From Candidatus Krumholzibacteriota bacterium (GTDB taxonomy: Bacteria > Krumholzibacteriota > Krumholzibacteriia > Krumholzibacteriales > Krumholzibacteriaceae): a stretch of DNA of 13,847 bases. The stretch covers positions 1-13,847 of the forward strand of contig DAOVNN010000032.1 of the NCBI GenBank assembly GCA_030630165.1, written 5' to 3'. The notes beneath the pieces are model-generated. The model worked only from the letters and a program-made list of their open reading frames with translations. It searched no databases and had not been told where the DNA came from. The position numbers and the translations under genes were made by a program. Shown here one piece after another: positions 12,448 to 13,847 of this stretch. The stretch's first letter is position 1. Every line of letters starts with the position of its first letter.

Positions 12448-13847
12448 TTTCCCTCCTCCCGTATCGATATGGCGTTGCGAGGACACTCGAATACGCAGAC
12501 GAGACAGCCCTTGCAGTAATCGTAATCGAATTCGTATTCGTCCTCGTGCCGTTTGATGGCAACGTCGGGACAATAGACCCAGCAGTTATCGCAGTAATTG
12601 CACACACCGCATGAGAAGCACCGGTCCGCTTCCGCGGCGAGCAGCTCCGGCGTATACCCCGTCTTTATCTGTGAGAATCCTGTCTTCGCCTCGGCGGCGG
12701 AGATCCTCGGAACGAGGTTCCTCTTCGAGTGCGTGAAATAATCGGTGTTCATATCCTCGATGCCGACGGTTGTTTCTTCCACTACCTCTGGCTCCGGTTT
12801 GCCTGCCAGCATCCGGCCGATCCTCTCGGCCGCCTTGCGGCCAGCGGCAATTGCCTCTACAACACTCGCCGCTCCAGTGACTACATCTCCACCGGCGAAG
12901 ATCTTCGGATTCGAAGTATTGCCGGTCTCGCCGCCTGTCTTTACGAGGTTCCATTCAGTCTCGATCGAGGATTCGATCCCCTCCAGGTCGGCCTGCTCGC
13001 CGATCGCCGTGAAGAGCCTGTCGACATCCATCTCGATCGTCTCGCCCTCGACCGGTACCGGCCTGCGCCGTCCCGAATCATCGGGTTCGCCGAGCTCCAT
13101 CTTCTGGAAGATAACACGGACCAGTTTTCCGCCCTCGATCACGAGTTCCTTCGGAGCGGCGAGGAAATGAAATGCCACTCCCTCTTTCTCCGCTTCCTCG
13201 ATCTCCTCGGCGATCGCGGGCATCTCGTTCCTCGTGCGGCGGTAGACGACCGTGACCTCGCTGCCGGAACGCAAAGCGCACCTGGCGACATCCATCGCTG
13301 TGTTTCCGCCGCCGACCACGACGACCTTCGCACCGGGATCGACCTTCTCGCCGCTGTTGACCCTGCGGAGGAACTCGAGACCCGGCTCGACGCCCTCCTT
13401 GTCCTCGCCGTCGACCCCGAGACCGCGGCTGCTCATCAGCCCCAGACCGAGGAAAACGGCATCGTAGTCTTTTTCCAGCTGGTCGATCGCGACGTCGGTG
13501 CCGACATTGACGCCAGCCTTCACCTCAACGGGCCCCGAGTCGAGAATCTGACCCACGACCCTGTCGAGGAGCTCATTGGGGAGCCTGTACTCCGGTATGC
13601 CCCACCTGAGGACCCCGCCGAGGGCCTTGTCCCGTTCGAACAGCGTTACCGGGTAACCCTGCCTGGCCAGATAGAAGGCGCAGGAAAGGCCTGCCGGGCC
13701 GCTGCCCACGACAGCTACCTTTTCCTTCTTGTCAGCCTTTGTCTTTTCCATCCCCCCGCCGTTCTCGAGTCCCATATCGCCGAGGGACCTCTCGATGGCG
13801 TTGATGTTTACCGCCTCGTCGAAGTCCTTCCGCGTACACTTGGTCAT
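12444..13847 (-). CDS. GltD-like FAD/NAD(P) flavoprotein fused to a PorD-type 2x[4Fe-4S] ferredoxin; 5' end outside window
   Basis: 467 residues are visible. The FAD site is VAVVGSGPAGLS (44-55), with GGVLRWGIPEYRLP after it. The pyridine-nucleotide site is VVVVGGGNTAMDVA (175-188) with VYRRTRNEMPA (201-211), the GltD-type arrangement that usually favours NADPH. A second FAD contact is IFAGGDVVTGAASVVEAI. A C-terminal ferredoxin domain carries CxxCxxCxxxCP twice (C416/419/422/426 and C445/448/451/455), preceded by an extra CxxC (410/413). The first residues, KCTRKDFDEAVNINAIERSLGD, match the end of the Fe-S domain that precedes FAD in GltD. The ATG at the very edge is therefore probably internal and the gene continues to the right. 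Stop-start overlap with porA implies that it is the electron-transfer subunit of that enzyme. Confidence 0.9.
   Translation of the reverse strand: MTKCTRKDFDEAVNINAIERSLGDMGLENGGGMEKTKADKKEKVAVVGSGPAGLSCAFYLARQGYPVTLFERDKALGGVLRWGIPEYRLPNELLDRVVGQILDSGPVEVKAGVNVGTDVAIDQLEKDYDAVFLGLGLMSSRGLGVDGEDKEGVEPGLEFLRRVNSGEKVDPGAKVVVVGGGNTAMDVARCALRSGSEVTVVYRRTRNEMPAIAEEIEEAEKEGVAFHFLAAPKELVIEGGKLVRVIFQKMELGEPDDSGRRRPVPVEGETIEMDVDRLFTAIGEQADLEGIESSIETEWNLVKTGGETGNTSNPKIFAGGDVVTGAASVVEAIAAGRKAAERIGRMLAGKPEPEVVEETTVGIEDMNTDYFTHSKRNLVPRISAAEAKTGFSQIKTGYTPELLAAEADRCFSCGVCNYCDNCWVYCPDVAIKRHEDEYEFDYDYCKGCLVCVFECPRNAISIREEGK

Noticed and set aside
11812..12519. Plus-strand open frame of 235 codons opposite porA
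   Set aside because: The composition mirrors porA codons (Arg/Asp/Leu-rich), with no ribosome site and no motifs; a shadow of the real gene.
1..13847. CRISPR array, toxin-antitoxin pair, prophage or transposon
   Set aside because: No regularly spaced repeats, no inverted terminal repeats with a transposase, and no phage or toxin motifs in any plausible gene.

Overview
The window is a moderately G+C-rich stretch of bacterial chromosome. Nearly everything is on the minus strand and most of it is housekeeping. The organism is probably an uncultured or little-studied phylum, possibly of the Eisenbacteria/Krumholzibacteria/Latescibacteria kind, but this is a weak inference. It rests on a mixture of traits. 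There is a long, Alu-domain-bearing SRP RNA with a Bacillus-like gene order around it (tadA, SRP RNA, dnaX, ebfC, recR). There is an MglA/MglB polarity GTPase pair, a ferredoxin-type 2-oxoacid oxidoreductase, a secreted lipoprotein, and an HNH-protein family that is multicopy in several Gram-negative candidate phyla.

Reading in the direction of transcription (right to left), positions 13847-10394 hold a tightly coupled operon: a GltD-like flavoprotein fused to a PorD-type 2x[4Fe-4S] ferredoxin (its 5' end lies beyond the right edge), then porA, then porB. Both junctions are ATGA stop/start overlaps. The operon ends at a hairpin terminator (10335-10365) that it shares with a convergent plus-strand gene for an HNH-domain protein (9187-10311). 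Divergent from the HNH gene is a putative lipoprotein (8970-8230). The two are separated by a 216-bp region holding one recognisable promoter for each, and possibly a small ORF.

Positions 8134-6859 carry tadA, tRNA-Ser(GGA), tRNA-Ser(CGA), tRNA-Ala(CGC) and a 273-nt SRP RNA, all on the minus strand. Directly after these come dnaX, ebfC and recR (6829-3770), then mglB and mglA (3718-2622), then pgpA, cinA and thpR (2459-236). The first 32 codons of recA (98-1) close the window on the left. recA has its own likely promoter and a 5'-terminal leader hairpin.

Functionally, the left two thirds join replication (dnaX), recombination and repair (recR, recA, ebfC), co-translational secretion (SRP RNA), decoding (tadA and tRNAs), phospholipid synthesis (pgpA), nucleotide/RNA end repair (cinA, thpR) and cell polarity (mglBA). 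The right third is anaerobic-type 2-oxoacid metabolism in which electrons may pass to or from NAD(P)H through the fused flavoprotein. I found no CRISPR array, insertion sequence, integrase or recognisable defence island. The least ordinary items are the flavoprotein-ferredoxin fusion with porAB, the long SRP RNA, the placement of mglBA, the HNH protein with its repeat linker, and the basic N-terminal extension of RecA.
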